A stretch of 64,000 nucleotides of DNA from Nocardioides massiliensis (GCF_030811215.1 NZ_JAUSQM010000001.1:2914001-2978000), one strand, 5' to 3'. Shown: positions 26,227-36,177, numbered from the stretch's first letter. Made by a program: numbers and translations. The notes: generated by a model from the letters alone, not told the origin.

Positions 26227-27171
26227 GTGTCCAGCGTCGCCGCCTTCGCGCCGGCCGTCGTCATCGACGATCTCGTCATGACCTACGACGGTGTGCGGGC
26301 CGTCGACGGTCTCTCCCTCACCGTCGAGCGCGGCTCGATCACGGCGGTCCTCGGTCCCAACGGCGCGGGCAAGACCACGACGCTCGAGACCTGCGAGGGC
26401 TACCGGACGCCGCAGGGCGGCCAGGTACGCGTCCTCGGCCTCGACCCACGGCGTGACCGCCAGGCGCTGCTCCCCCGCATCGGCGTGATGCTGCAGTCCG
26501 GTGGCGCGTGGTCCGGTGTGCGCGCCGAGGAGATGCTGCGCCACGTCGCCTCGCTGCACGCGCACCCGCTCCCTGTCCCGCTGCTCGTGGAGCGGCTCGG
26601 TCTCGCCGACTGCGGGCGTACGCCGTACCGCCGGCTCTCCGGTGGTCAGCAGCAGCGCCTCGCCCTGGCGCTGGCCGTCGTGGGGCGTCCTGAGCTCGTC
26701 TTCGTCGACGAGCCGACCGCCGGCATGGACCCGGCGGCGCGCCGGACCACCTGGGAGCTGCTCGAGGAGCTGCGCGCCGACGGGGTGACCGTGGTGCTGA
26801 CGACGCACTACCTCGAGGAGGCCGAGCGTCTCGCCGACCACGTCCACATCATCGACCGCGGGCGTCTCATCGCCTCCGGCTCCCCCTTCGAGCTGACCCG
26901 CGCGGGCGGCGCGACCTCGATCCGTCTCGTCGTCACCGAGCCGTTCCCGGCGTCCGCCCCCGAGTCCCTGCGCGCAGCGCTCGGCGACGGCTCCGAGGTG
27001 ACCACCCTCAACCCGCAGAGCCTGCTGATCACCGGCCCGGCCGACTCGACGACGCTCGCGACGGTGAGCGCGTGGTGCGAGCAGCACGGCGTGCTGCCCG
27101 AGTCACTGTCGCTGGGGCGCCACACCCTCGAGGACGTCTTCCTCCAGCTGACCGGACGGGAGCTGCAGTGA
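26227..27171 (+). CDS. ABC transporter ATP-binding protein
   Basis: A 314-residue ATPase of the DrrA/CcmA type. Walker A is GPNGAGKTT (about residue 42), signature RLSGGQQQRLALAL, Walker B LVFVDEPTAGMD and switch TTHYLEEA. An extra C-terminal domain of about 90 residues follows. It pairs with the ABC-2 permease whose GTG overlaps its stop. Position between sufR and ctaA matches mycobacterial Rv1458c-Rv1456c. The substrate is unknown; a link to haem or oxidase assembly is only suggested by the neighbour ctaA. The GTG is preferred from the leaderless -10. Confidence 0.9.
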   Translation: MSSVAAFAPAVVIDDLVMTYDGVRAVDGLSLTVERGSITAVLGPNGAGKTTTLETCEGYRTPQGGQVRVLGLDPRRDRQALLPRIGVMLQSGGAWSGVRAEEMLRHVASLHAHPLPVPLLVERLGLADCGRTPYRRLSGGQQQRLALALAVVGRPELVFVDEPTAGMDPAARRTTWELLEELRADGVTVVLTTHYLEEAERLADHVHIIDRGRLIASGSPFELTRAGGATSIRLVVTEPFPASAPESLRAALGDGSEVTTLNPQSLLITGPADSTTLATVSAWCEQHGVLPESLSLGRHTLEDVFLQLTGRELQ

Positions 27172-27944
27172 GCGGCACCTTCACCCCGCGGCCCGGTGCC
27201 GCGCCGCTGCTGCGCCAGGTGCGCGCCCAGACCCTGATGGAGGCGCGGCTGCTGCTGCGCAACGGTGAGCAGCTGCTGCTCGCCGTGGTCATCCCGCTGC
27301 TGGTGCTCGTGGGCGGCGTGCTGGCCGCCGAGCGCCTCGACCTCGACCTGGCCGAGGGCACGCCGCTGGAGGTCCTCACCCCCGGCGTGCTGGCGTTGGC
27401 GATCATGTCGACCAGCTTCACGTCGCTGGCGATCGCCACCGGCTTCGAGCGGCGCTACGGCGTCCTCAAGCGCCTCGGCACCGCACCGCTCCCCCGCTCC
27501 GGGCTGTTGACCGGCAAGATCGGCGCGCTGCTGCTCGTGCAGGTGCTGCAGGTGGTCGTCGTGCTCGCCGCGGCCACCGTGATGGGTTGGCGTCTCGAGG
27601 TCGGGGGTCTCGGCGTGCTGGGTGCGGTCGTGGTCGCGGCCGCCGGCACCGCCGCCTTCGCCTCGCTGGGCCTGCTCATCGCCGGCACCCTGCGCGCCGA
27701 GGCCACCCTGGCCGCGGCCAACCTGATCTACCTGCTGCTGATGACCGGCGGCGCCGTGGTCGTCCCCGCGTCGACTTACGGCGGGTTCGGCGCCGTCGCC
27801 ACGTGGCTGCCCTCCGGCGCGCTCGGCGAGGGCCTGCGCGCCGCCCTCCTCGACGGTGCGTTCCCGTGGCCCGCCGTCCTGGTCCTGCTCGTCTGGGCCG
27901 CCGTGGGCACCGTGCTCACGGCTCGCACGTTCTCCTGGGAGTGA
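27168..27944 (+). CDS. ABC-2 type transporter permease
   Basis: A 258-residue membrane protein with six hydrophobic segments: LLLAVVIPLLVLVGGVLA, LTPGVLALAIMSTSFTSLAIA, LLVQVLQVVVVLAAATVMG, LGAVVVAAAGTAAFASLGLLIA, LIYLLLMTGGAVVVPA and AVLVLLVWAAVGTVL. The FERRYGVLKRLGTAPLPRSGLL loop is typical of ABC-2 permeases. It works with the upstream ATPase. GTG start overlapping the previous stop; its own stop overlaps ctaA (GTGA). Confidence 0.9.
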   Translation: MSGTFTPRPGAAPLLRQVRAQTLMEARLLLRNGEQLLLAVVIPLLVLVGGVLAAERLDLDLAEGTPLEVLTPGVLALAIMSTSFTSLAIATGFERRYGVLKRLGTAPLPRSGLLTGKIGALLLVQVLQVVVVLAAATVMGWRLEVGGLGVLGAVVVAAAGTAAFASLGLLIAGTLRAEATLAAANLIYLLLMTGGAVVVPASTYGGFGAVATWLPSGALGEGLRAALLDGAFPWPAVLVLLVWAAVGTVLTARTFSWE

Positions 27945-28831
27945 CTCGCCTCGTGTCCGACCGTCCCCGCGCCCTGCTCGTCCTGGCCTGGGCCACGCTG
28001 GTGGCCAACATCGGCATCGTCCTCACGGGCGGGGTCGTGCGGCTCACCGGCTCCGGCCTGGGCTGCCCGACGTGGCCACGGTGCACCGACGAGTCCTTCG
28101 TCCCGCACGGCAGTCTGGGCATCCACGGCGCGATCGAGTTCGGCAACCGGTTGCTCACCTTCGTCCTCGTCGCGATCGCGATCCTCACCTTCGTCGCCGC
28201 CTGGCGCCACGGCCGACGCCGGCTGATCACCATCGCCACCGTCCTCGCTCTCGGCATCCCGGCGCAGGCGGTCATCGGCGGGATCACCGTGCTCACCGAC
28301 CTCAACCCGTGGATCGTGGCACTGCACCTGCTGGTGTCCCTCGGGATCATCGCGCTCGCCGTCGTGCTGCTCCGTCGGATCCTCGACGGCCCGGGCGAGC
28401 GGGCGCCCGTCGTCCACCCCGGGTTCCGGACCCTCACCTGGGCGATCGCCGCGGCCGGGTGGGTAGTGCTCTACCTCGGCACCATCGTCACCGGCAGCGG
28501 GCCGCACGCCGGCGACGCCGACTCTCCGCGCAACGGGCTGGACCCGCGGGCGTGGAGCCAGTTCCACGCCGACGCGGTCTTCCTCATGGTCGGGCTGACC
28601 ATCGCGGCGGTCATCCTGCTGCACGTCGTCGACGCACCGGCGCGGGTGCGCCGACCTGCGTACGCCCTGCTCGGCGTCGAGCTCGCCCAGGGGGTCGTCG
28701 GCTTCACGCAGTACTACCTCGGGCTGCCGATCGCCCTGGTCGCCGTGCACCTGCTGGGCGCGGCGCTCACCGCCGCCGCGATCGCGTGGCTGGTGACCTC
28801 GACCCGGGCCCCGGCCACCCCCGTGCCCTGA
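27941..28831 (+). CDS. ctaA: Haem A synthase CtaA (COX15 family)
   Basis: A 296-residue membrane protein with eight predicted helices. It begins with VLTGGVVRLTGSGLGCPTWPRC, the signature of the COX15/CtaA family including the Cys pair. Haem-ligating His residues lie in GIHGAIEFGNR, ALHLLVS, SQFHADAVFLM and AVHLLGA. It converts haem O to haem A for cytochrome aa3 oxidase. It starts with GTG in a 4-bp overlap with the permease. ctaB follows convergently, with a hairpin repeat between the two genes. Confidence 0.93.
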   Translation: MTRLVSDRPRALLVLAWATLVANIGIVLTGGVVRLTGSGLGCPTWPRCTDESFVPHGSLGIHGAIEFGNRLLTFVLVAIAILTFVAAWRHGRRRLITIATVLALGIPAQAVIGGITVLTDLNPWIVALHLLVSLGIIALAVVLLRRILDGPGERAPVVHPGFRTLTWAIAAAGWVVLYLGTIVTGSGPHAGDADSPRNGLDPRAWSQFHADAVFLMVGLTIAAVILLHVVDAPARVRRPAYALLGVELAQGVVGFTQYYLGLPIALVAVHLLGAALTAAAIAWLVTSTRAPATPVP

Positions 28832-28856
28832 CGCTGACCACGCGCGGGCCTCCCAC

Positions 28857-28893
28857 TCGAGGATCGCAGTCACGTGGTGACTGCGATCCTCGA
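28857..28893. repeat. Repeated hairpin, copy 1 (ctaA-ctaB junction)
   Basis: A perfect 17-bp inverted repeat, TCGAGGATCGCAGTCAC and its complement, with a 3-base GTG loop. It lies 26 bp after ctaA and before the convergent ctaB stop. The same sequence recurs near 48883. It may act as a bidirectional terminator; it has no T-tract. Confidence 0.85.
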
Positions 28894-28918
28894 CCGGGAC
28901 GCGCGACAGCTGCTCGGG

Positions 28919-29863
28919 TCACGCGAAGAGCGGGTCGAGGGCGACCGCGACGAACAGCAGCGACAGGTAGAGGTTCGACCAGTGGAACAGCCGCATCGGC
29001 CTGATCTCGGTCAGTGAGTCGCTGCGTGCGGCGCGGCGCTCCATGAGGTGGGCCTCGACGAGGAACAGCGCGCCGAGGACCACGGCGGCGGTCGGGAAGA
29101 ACCACCCGGTGCCGGCCACGGGCCACAGCGCCAGCGAGGTCGCCACCATCGCGTAGGAGTAGAAGATGATCTGCTTCGAGACCGCGTGCCCGGAGGCGAC
29201 CACCGGCAGCATCGGGACGTCGACCGCCGCGTAGTCGTCGCGGTAGCGCATCGCCAGCGCCCAGGTGTGGGGCGGGGTCCAGAAGAAGACCACGAGGAAC
29301 AGCACGACCGGCGTCCAGGCGAGCTCGCCGGTCACGGCGGTCCAGCCGATCAGCGCCGGGAAGCACCCGGCGAGGCCGCCCCAGACGATGTTCTGCGTCG
29401 TACGGCGCTTCAGGACGATCGTGTAGATCAGCACGTAGAAGGCGTTGGCGCCCAGCGAGAGCGCTGCCGAGAGCGGGTTGACCCAGACGTAGAGGATCAC
29501 CGTCGACAGGACCGCCAGGACCGTGGCGAACACGAGCGCCGCGCGCGGGGTGACGATGTGGCGCGGGAGTGCACGGCGGCGGGTGCGCCGCATCTGCTCG
29601 TCGATGTCGCGGTCGTACACGCAGTTGTAGGCGGACGCCGAGCCGGCCGAGAGCGCGCCGCCGATGACGGTGGCCACGACCAGGCCCAGGGGCGGGACGC
29701 CCCGGGCGGCGAAGAACATCACCGGCACGGTCGTCAACAGCAGCAGCTCGATGACGCGCGGCTTGGTCAGGCCGACGTACGCCGCGACGACGTCTTTCAC
29801 CGTCGCTCGCTCTGCCTCACGCCTCTCGGCGGGCACGCGAGCGTGGACCTCCGTCACAGACAC
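28919..29863 (-). CDS. ctaB: Protohaem IX farnesyltransferase CtaB (haem O synthase)
   Basis: A 314-residue UbiA-family prenyltransferase. After a hydrophilic N-terminus it reads YVGLTKPRVIELLLLTTVPVMF, then the first Asp-rich motif NCVYDRDIDEQMRRTRRRALP and the second YRDDYAAVDVPMLPVV. Several further helices follow. It adds a farnesyl group to haem B, giving haem O, which CtaA converts to haem A. The start is uncertain: the GTG at 29863 or at 29857 fits best. It is divergent from tkt, as in mycobacteria. Confidence 0.93.
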   Translation of the reverse strand: MSVTEVHARVPAERREAERATVKDVVAAYVGLTKPRVIELLLLTTVPVMFFAARGVPPLGLVVATVIGGALSAGSASAYNCVYDRDIDEQMRRTRRRALPRHIVTPRAALVFATVLAVLSTVILYVWVNPLSAALSLGANAFYVLIYTIVLKRRTTQNIVWGGLAGCFPALIGWTAVTGELAWTPVVLFLVVFFWTPPHTWALAMRYRDDYAAVDVPMLPVVASGHAVSKQIIFYSYAMVATSLALWPVAGTGWFFPTAAVVLGALFLVEAHLMERRAARSDSLTEIRPMRLFHWSNLYLSLLFVAVALDPLFA

Positions 29864-29999
29864 CTCGGGAGTCGCGGCGCCGGGGGCGCCGGGGGCAAGA
29901 AGGGAACGCAATGAACCACTCGAGTCTAGCGGCGTGCCACCGCGCGGGACGAACCGGCCGGGCGCGGCCACCGGACTGCTGTGACACAGGTCGCGTGAG

Positions 30000-30005
30000 T
30001 AGGCT
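30000..30005 (+). promoter_or_regulatory. -10 element upstream of tkt
   Basis: TAGGCT lies 55 bp upstream of the tkt GTG, giving a 5' leader of about 50 bases, unlike the leaderless genes nearby. Confidence 0.4.
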
Positions 30006-30060
30006 CGACCGTGGGCGCAGTCGCGCCCGCGCACGCACCCGCGTCCTGAGAGGAATGCTC

Positions 30061-32178
30061 GTGAGCACCCCCGCCCTGAACTGGTCCGAGATCGACGACC
30101 GCGCGGTGGCCGTGAGCCGCGCCCTGGCCATGGACGCGGTCCAGAAGGTCGGCAATGGTCACCCCGGCACCGCCATGGCGCTCGCGCCGGTCGCCTACAC
30201 GCTCTTCCAGAAGCTCATGCGCCACGACCCGGCGCACCCGGACTGGATCGCCCGCGACCGCTTCGTGCTGTCGGCCGGCCACAGCAGCATCACCCTCTAC
30301 ACCCAGCTCTTCCTCGGCGGATTCGGCCTCGAGCTCTCCGACCTCCAGGCGCTCCGCACGTGGGACAGCAAGACCCCGGGCCACCCCGAGCACGGGCACA
30401 CCGCCGGCGTGGAGACCACCACCGGTCCGCTCGGCCAGGGCATCGCCAACGCCGTGGGCATGGCGATGTCGGCCCGCCGCGTGCGCGGCCTCCTCGACCC
30501 CGACGCCGCCGAGGGCGAGAGCCCCTTCGACCACGACGTCTACGTGATCGCCAGTGACGGCGACCTCCAGGAGGGCGTCAGCGCCGAGGCGTCGTCGCTC
30601 GCCGGCCACCAGGAGCTCGGCAACCTCACCGTCATCTACGACGACAACCGGATCTCGATCGAGGGCGACACCGACATCGCCTTCACCGAGGACGTCGCGA
30701 AGCGCTACGAGGCCTACGGCTGGCACGTCCAGACGGTCGACTGGACCCAGGACGGCAAGGACTACGTCGAGGACGTCGAGTCGCTGTGGACCGCGCTGCA
30801 CGCGGCCCGCGCCGAGACCACGCGACCCAGCATGATCGTGCTGCGGACCATCATCGCGTGGCCGGCACCCAGCGCCCAGGGCACCGGCGCCTCCCACGGC
30901 TCCGCCCTCGGCGCCGAGGAGGTCGCGGCCACGAAGGAGATCCTCGGGCTCGACCCGGAGGAGCACTTCGCGGTCCCGGCGGAGGTCCTCGAGCACACCC
31001 GCAGCCTGATCGAGCGGGGCAAGGCCGCCGGCGCCGCCTGGGACGAGAAGTACCAGGCGTGGGCCAAGGCCAACCCCGAGGCGGAGACCCTGCTGCACCG
31101 GCTCAAGCGCCAGGAGCTCCCCGACGGCTGGGCCGCCGACCTCCCGTCGTACGACGCGGACCCCAAGGGCGTCGCGACCCGCAAGGCCTCCGGCGAGGTG
31201 CTCACCGCGATCGCACCGCGGCTGCCCGAGCTGTGGGGCGGATCGGCCGACCTGGCGGACTCCAACAACACCACGCCCAAGGGCGAGCCGTCCTTCGTGC
31301 CCCACCACCGCTCGACGGACGACTTCAGCGGCGACCGCTACGGGCGCGTCCTGCACTTCGGCATCCGCGAGCACGCCATGGGCTCGATCATGAACGGCAT
31401 CGCGCTGCAGGGCCTGACGCGGGTGTACGGCGGCACGTTCCTCGTGTTCTCCGACTACATGCGCCCGGCCGTGCGCCTCGCCGCCCTGATGGGCCTGCCG
31501 ACCACCTACGTCTGGACCCATGACTCGATCGGCCTCGGCGAGGACGGCCCGACCCACCAGCCCGTCGAGCACCTGGCCGCACTGCGCGCCATCCCGGGCC
31601 TGGCCGTCGTCCGTCCGGCCGACGCCAACGAGACCGTGGCGGCGTGGAAGGCACGCCTGGAGCGCACCGATGGACCGGTCGCGCTCGCGCTGACGCGGCA
31701 GAACGTCCCGACGTTCCCGCGCGGCGAGGACGGCTTCGCCGACGCCGACACCACGATGACCGGCGTCGCGCGCGGCGGCTACGTGCTGGTCGACGCCGAG
31801 GGCGGTGCGCCCGACGTGGTGCTGATCGCCACCGGCTCCGAGGTGCAGATGGCCGTCGAGGCGCGCACCCTGCTCGCGGAGAAGGGTGTCCAGGCGCGGG
31901 TCGTCTCGCTGCCGTGCCGCGAGTGGTTCGACGCCCAGGGGCAGGCCTACCGCGACGAGGTCATCCCGCCGACGGTCAAGGCGCGGGTCAGCGTCGAGGC
32001 CGGCATCGCGATGGGGTGGCGCGAGCTGGTCGGCGACGCGGGCCGCTGCGTGTCGATCGAGCACTTCGGCGCCTCGGCCGACTTCGCGACCCTCTTCGAG
32101 CGCTTCGGACTCACCTCGACCGCGGTCGTCCAGGCCGCCGAGGACTCGATCCGCGCGGCGTCGGGTACGTCGGCCTAG
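30061..32178 (+). CDS. tkt: Transketolase
   Basis: A 705-residue thiamine-diphosphate enzyme of the non-oxidative pentose phosphate pathway. It begins RALAMDAVQKVGNGHPGTAMALAP. The ThDP motif GDGDLQEG follows in VIASDGDLQEGVSAEASSL, then YDDNRISIEGDT. The Pyr domain has GIREHAMGSIMNGIAL, THDSIGLGEDGPTHQPVEHLA and the C-terminal VSIEHFGASADF. The GTG at 30061 is chosen because the gagagga ribosome site is 6 bases upstream; the nearby ATG at 30055 would abut it. First gene of tkt-tal-pgi-pgl. Confidence 0.96.
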   Translation: MSTPALNWSEIDDRAVAVSRALAMDAVQKVGNGHPGTAMALAPVAYTLFQKLMRHDPAHPDWIARDRFVLSAGHSSITLYTQLFLGGFGLELSDLQALRTWDSKTPGHPEHGHTAGVETTTGPLGQGIANAVGMAMSARRVRGLLDPDAAEGESPFDHDVYVIASDGDLQEGVSAEASSLAGHQELGNLTVIYDDNRISIEGDTDIAFTEDVAKRYEAYGWHVQTVDWTQDGKDYVEDVESLWTALHAARAETTRPSMIVLRTIIAWPAPSAQGTGASHGSALGAEEVAATKEILGLDPEEHFAVPAEVLEHTRSLIERGKAAGAAWDEKYQAWAKANPEAETLLHRLKRQELPDGWAADLPSYDADPKGVATRKASGEVLTAIAPRLPELWGGSADLADSNNTTPKGEPSFVPHHRSTDDFSGDRYGRVLHFGIREHAMGSIMNGIALQGLTRVYGGTFLVFSDYMRPAVRLAALMGLPTTYVWTHDSIGLGEDGPTHQPVEHLAALRAIPGLAVVRPADANETVAAWKARLERTDGPVALALTRQNVPTFPRGEDGFADADTTMTGVARGGYVLVDAEGGAPDVVLIATGSEVQMAVEARTLLAEKGVQARVVSLPCREWFDAQGQAYRDEVIPPTVKARVSVEAGIAMGWRELVGDAGRCVSIEHFGASADFATLFERFGLTSTAVVQAAEDSIRAASGTSA

Positions 32179-32227
32179 GAAGTAGCGCCGCGCACGCACC
32201 TTCTCCCCACCACCGAACGGAGGCACG

Positions 32228-33337
32228 ATGAGCGACCGACTGCAGGCCCTCTCCGACGCCGGAGTGAGCATCTGGCTCGACGACCTCTCCCGGGAGCGGA
32301 TCGAGACCGGCAACCTGACCGACCTGGTCAAGGACCGCTCGGTGGTGGGGGTGACGACCAACCCGGCGATCTTCGCCTCCGCCCTGGCCGAAGGTGAGCG
32401 CTACGCCGAGCAGGTGGCCCGGCTCGCCGCCGACGGCGCCGACGTCGACCGCGCCGTCTTCGAGCTGACCACCACCGACGTCCGCGACGCCTGCGACCTG
32501 CTCGCCGACGTCGCGGCGCGCACCGACGCCAGCGACGGCAAGGTCTCCATCGAGGTCTCGCCCGAGATGGCCCACGACAGCGACGCGACGATCGCCGAGG
32601 CCCAGCTCCTGTGGGACACCGTCGACCGGCACAACGTGATGATCAAGATCCCGGCGACCGAGGGCGGGATCCCGGCCATCACCGAGGTGCTCGGACGTGG
32701 CATCAGCGTCAACGTCACGCTGATCTTCGGTCTCGACCGCTACCGCCAGGTCATGGACGCCTACCTCGCCGGCATGGAGAAGGCGAAGGACGCGGGTCAC
32801 GACCTCGCCCAGATCCACTCGGTCGCCTCGTTCTTCGTCTCGCGCGTCGACTCCGAGATCGACAAGCGGCTCGACGAGATCGGCGGCGATGCGACCGGGC
32901 TGAAGGGCAAAGCAGCCGTGGCGAACGCCCGCCTCGCCTACCAGGCCTACGAGGAGGTCTTCGGCGGTGACCGGTTCGCGGCACTCGCTGCCGCCGGGGC
33001 GCGGCCCCAGCGTCCGTTGTGGGCCTCCACCGGCGTGAAGAACCCCGACTACCCCGACACCCTCTACGTCAGCGACCTCGTCGTCGAGGGCACGGTCAAC
33101 ACCATGCCCGAGAAGACGCTGGAGGCCTTCGCCGATCACGGCGAGGTCACCGGGGACGCCGTACGCCCGCACTACGACGACGCCCAGCGGACGATGGATG
33201 CGCTGCGCGACGCCGGCGTCGACTACGACGACGTGATCGCGGTCCTCGAGGAGGAGGGCGTCCAGAAGTTCGTCGACTCGTGGAAGGAACTGCAAGCCAC
33301 CGTCCGCGACCAGCTGGACAAGGCGGCGCAGCGGTGA
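32228..33337 (+). CDS. tal: Transaldolase
   Basis: A 369-residue transaldolase of the long actinobacterial type. The catalytic Lys is in [31 protein letters not shown] and [13 protein letters not shown] are conserved. [22 protein letters not shown] lies in the C-terminal half. It moves a dihydroxyacetone unit between sugar phosphates. The ATG at 32228 follows cggaggcacg. Its stop overlaps the pgi GTG by 4 bp. It belongs with tkt in the pentose phosphate operon. Confidence 0.95.
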   Translation: MSDRLQALSDAGVSIWLDDLSRERIETGNLTDLVKDRSVVGVTTNPAIFASALAEGERYAEQVARLAADGADVDRAVFELTTTDVRDACDLLADVAARTDASDGKVSIEVSPEMAHDSDATIAEAQLLWDTVDRHNVMIKIPATEGGIPAITEVLGRGISVNVTLIFGLDRYRQVMDAYLAGMEKAKDAGHDLAQIHSVASFFVSRVDSEIDKRLDEIGGDATGLKGKAAVANARLAYQAYEEVFGGDRFAALAAAGARPQRPLWASTGVKNPDYPDTLYVSDLVVEGTVNTMPEKTLEAFADHGEVTGDAVRPHYDDAQRTMDALRDAGVDYDDVIAVLEEEGVQKFVDSWKELQATVRDQLDKAAQR

Positions 33338-35016
33338 CGGCGACCGACCTCGCCCGCGTCGAGGCTCCCGGGCTCAGCCTGGTCCTCGGCTACGCCGACG
33401 AGGCCGGTCTCCGCGAGACCCTCGACACCCTCGTGACCTCCGGCGTCGCCTCGGGCATCGCGCGGCGCGACGCCACGCTGTGGGGCCCCGAGGCCGAGGA
33501 GGAGGCCGCGAAGCGACTGGCGTGGATCGACCTGCCGCGGGCTTCGCGCAAGCTGGTGGAGCCGATCCTGGCGCTCCGCGACGAGCTGCGCGGTGCGGGC
33601 CTCGACCGGGTCGTGCTCTGCGGCATGGGTGGCTCCTCCCTCGCCCCGGAGGTCATCTGCGGTGCCGAGGGGTTGCCGCTGGTGGTGCTTGATGCCTCCG
33701 ACCCCGACTCGGTGCGCGCTGCTGCCGGCGACGCGCTCGAGCGCACCGTGGTCGTCGTCTCCTCGAAGTCCGGCGGCACGGTCGAGACCGACAGCCAGCG
33801 GCGGGCCTTCGAGCAGGCCTTCACCGACGCCGGCATCGACCCCGCCGAGCGCATCGTCGTCGTCACCGACCCCGGCTCCCCGCTCGCTGAGGCGTCGGCC
33901 GACGCCGGCTACCGCACCTTCCTCGCCGACCCCGAGGTCGGCGGCCGCTACTCCGCACTCACCGCCTTCGGTCTCGTGCCGAGCGGCCTCGCCGGTGCCG
34001 ACATCGGCGCACTGCTCGACGGTGCCGCCGACGTGCACGACGCCCTCATCACCGACTCCCCCGACAACCCGGCGCTGCGCCTGGGCGCCCTGCTCGGCCA
34101 CGCCGCGCTGGCGGGCGTCGACAAGCTGGTCCTCGCGTCGGGGGGCGCGACGTACGCCGGGCTCGGCGACTGGATCGAGCAGCTGGTGGCGGAGTCCACC
34201 GGCAAGAACGGCCGCGGGATCCTGCCGGTCGTGGTCGAGGGCGTCGACGCCCCTGGCATCCAGCCGTCCACGACCGACGCGGTCCTCGTGACCTACGGGC
34301 CGGAGTTCGTCTTCGACAGCATCTCCCCCGCCTCCGGCTGGGGCGCCGTGGTCGACGGTCTCCTGGGGGCGCAGATGCTGACCTGGGAGGTCGCCACCGC
34401 GGTCGCCGGGCGGGTGCTCGGCATCAACCCGTTCGACCAGCCCGACGTGGAGAGTGCCAAGCAGGCTGCCCGGGCACTGCTCGACGAGACGCCCGAGGAG
34501 GAGCCTGCGCTGCTCGCCGTCGACGGTCTCGAGGTGCGCGCCCTCGGTGCCGGCCTGACCGAGGAGCTGACCTCTGCCGGCGACCCGGAGACGGCGATCG
34601 CGGCGCTGCTGGACCGGCTCGCCGCCGAGGACGACCGCGGCTACCTCGCCGTGATGGCGTACGCCGAGCGCGCGGCGTACCCCGAGCTGGCCGCGTCGCG
34701 TCGGACACTCGCCGATCGCACCGCTCGCCCGGTCACCTTCGGGTGGGGCCCACGCTTCCTGCACTCCACTGGTCAGCTGCACAAGGGCGGTCCGCCGGTC
34801 GGCGTCTTCCTCCAGGTCACGGTCGCACCGCGCGCCGACCTGCCGATCCCCGGCCGGCCCTTCGGGTTCGCCCAGCTGGTGGCCGCACAGGCCGCCGGCG
34901 ACGCCCGGGTGCTGGCCGACCACGACCGGCCGGTGCTGCGTCTGCACCTCCGGGATCCGAGTCCCGACGGTCCCGCCTACCAGCGGCTGCTCGCCGCGCT
35001 GGGAGTGACGCCATGA
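33334..35016 (+). CDS. pgi: Glucose-6-phosphate isomerase
   Basis: A 560-residue isomerase of the SIS-domain family. The first SIS half has [14 protein letters not shown] and [13 protein letters not shown] (phosphate-binding Ser/Thr); the second contains [21 protein letters not shown], a signature of this Pgi group. [21 protein letters not shown] is in the C-terminal part. It interconverts glucose- and fructose-6-phosphate. It takes the place that zwf and opcA hold in mycobacterial tkt-tal clusters. GTG start in a GTGA overlap with tal; ATGA overlap with pgl. Confidence 0.92.
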   Translation: MTATDLARVEAPGLSLVLGYADEAGLRETLDTLVTSGVASGIARRDATLWGPEAEEEAAKRLAWIDLPRASRKLVEPILALRDELRGAGLDRVVLCGMGGSSLAPEVICGAEGLPLVVLDASDPDSVRAAAGDALERTVVVVSSKSGGTVETDSQRRAFEQAFTDAGIDPAERIVVVTDPGSPLAEASADAGYRTFLADPEVGGRYSALTAFGLVPSGLAGADIGALLDGAADVHDALITDSPDNPALRLGALLGHAALAGVDKLVLASGGATYAGLGDWIEQLVAESTGKNGRGILPVVVEGVDAPGIQPSTTDAVLVTYGPEFVFDSISPASGWGAVVDGLLGAQMLTWEVATAVAGRVLGINPFDQPDVESAKQAARALLDETPEEEPALLAVDGLEVRALGAGLTEELTSAGDPETAIAALLDRLAAEDDRGYLAVMAYAERAAYPELAASRRTLADRTARPVTFGWGPRFLHSTGQLHKGGPPVGVFLQVTVAPRADLPIPGRPFGFAQLVAAQAAGDARVLADHDRPVLRLHLRDPSPDGPAYQRLLAALGVTP

Positions 35017-35756
35017 CGCTCGAGCCACAGGTCCTTGTCCACCCCGACGCCGACGCGGTCGCCGAGGCGGCGGCCGCGGCGTTCGTCCACCGGCTCGCCT
35101 CCGCGCAGGCCGCCGGGATGATCCCCCAGGTCGCGCTGACCGGCGGCGGCATCGCCGAGACCTTCCACCGTGCCGTGGCGGCGTCGCCCGGCGAGGTGGA
35201 CTGGTCGCGGGTCGTCTTCTGGTGGGGCGACGAGCGCTTCGTCGAGGCCGACGACGACGAGCGCAACGCGCTGCAGGCCCGGCGCGCGCTGCTCGACGCG
35301 CTGCCTGTCGACCCGGCCAACGTCCACGAGGCCCCGGCACTGACGCCGGGTGCCGACCCCGATGCGACGCTCGCGGTCGCGGCGCAGGACTACGCAGCGG
35401 CCCTGCGCGAGCACGGCGCGTCGACGTTCACCGTCATGCTGCTGGGCATCGGTCCGGACGGGCACGTCGCGTCGTTGTTCCCGGGTCACGCGGGCGTCGG
35501 TGTCGAGGACCAGCTCACCGTCGCCGTACCGAACTCACCCAAGCCCCCGCCGGCTCGGATCAGTCTGAGCCTGCCGGTGCTCAACCGGTCCGACGCGGTG
35601 TGGTTCCTCGCCGCGGGCGAGGGCAAGGCCGATGCCGTACGCCGCTCGCTCGAGCCCGGCCCGGTGGCGGAGATCCCCGCCAGAGGTGTGCGGGGACTGC
35701 AGGAGACGATCTACTACGTCGACGAGGCCGCGGCGCCGCCGAGCGCACGGGCCTAG
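35013..35756 (+). CDS. pgl: 6-phosphogluconolactonase
   Basis: A 247-residue lactonase of the NagB/DevB family. QVALTGGGIAETFHRAV is near residue 37, VVFWWGDERFVEADDDERNAL near 68-88, and MLLGIGPDGHVASLFPGH near 143-160. Conserved Arg/His residues are present. It hydrolyses 6-phosphogluconolactone, the product of Zwf, although no zwf gene lies in this cluster. Its TAG stop and that of the convergent rbpA fall on the same CTAG. Confidence 0.94.
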   Translation: MTLEPQVLVHPDADAVAEAAAAAFVHRLASAQAAGMIPQVALTGGGIAETFHRAVAASPGEVDWSRVVFWWGDERFVEADDDERNALQARRALLDALPVDPANVHEAPALTPGADPDATLAVAAQDYAAALREHGASTFTVMLLGIGPDGHVASLFPGHAGVGVEDQLTVAVPNSPKPPPARISLSLPVLNRSDAVWFLAAGEGKADAVRRSLEPGPVAEIPARGVRGLQETIYYVDEAAAPPSARA

Positions 35757-36112
35757 AAGATGATCTCGCCGGCCTTGCGCTTCGCGCGCAGGGTCTGGAT
35801 CGCCTCGTCGAGGATGCTCGCCGCCTCCGCGTCGCTGCGCCGCTCCTTCACGTAGGCCAGGTGGGTCTTGTAGGGCTCCACCTTCGGGGGCGGCGGCGGG
35901 TTGTCGCAGTCGAGGCTCGCCGGCAGGCCGCACCGGGGGCAGTCCCACTCGCCCGGCGCGTCCGCCTCGAGCGAGAAGGTCATCACGGCGCGGTGACCCT
36001 GGGAGCAGAAGTACGTCACCGTCTGCCGGGGAGCCGCCTCACCTCGCTCGGCCTCGCCCATGGGACCCGAGCCGATGCGGCTTCCTCTGATCGCGTTCCC
36101 TGCACCTGCCAC
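35753..36112 (-). CDS. rbpA: RNA polymerase-binding protein RbpA
   Basis: A 119-residue actinobacterial transcription factor that stabilises RNA polymerase with the principal sigma factor. The core reads VTYFCSQGHRAVMTFSLEADAPGEWDCPRCG, with paired Cys, then YKTHLAYVKERRSDAEAASILDEAIQTLR, the sigma-interaction helix. The N-terminal basic segment RGSRIGSGPMGE is also conserved. The start codon is GTG. It lies 65 bp from secG on the same strand, with a hairpin between. Its stop shares CTAG with pgl. Confidence 0.96.
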   Translation of the reverse strand: MAGAGNAIRGSRIGSGPMGEAERGEAAPRQTVTYFCSQGHRAVMTFSLEADAPGEWDCPRCGLPASLDCDNPPPPPKVEPYKTHLAYVKERRSDAEAASILDEAIQTLRAKRKAGEIIF

Positions 36113-36140
36113 GCTCGTCGTGCTCCTCGTCGCTCAAGGT

Positions 36141-36163
36141 CCGGGTCGACGACGCCGACCCGG
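36141..36163 (-). terminator. Hairpin between secG and rbpA
   Basis: A perfect 8-bp stem CCGGGTCG / CGACCCGG with a 7-base loop, just downstream of the secG stop on the minus strand. No T-tract follows. It may end the tpiA-secG transcript or reduce readthrough into rbpA. Confidence 0.45.
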
Positions 36164-36177
36164 CAGGGGTGGTGACG

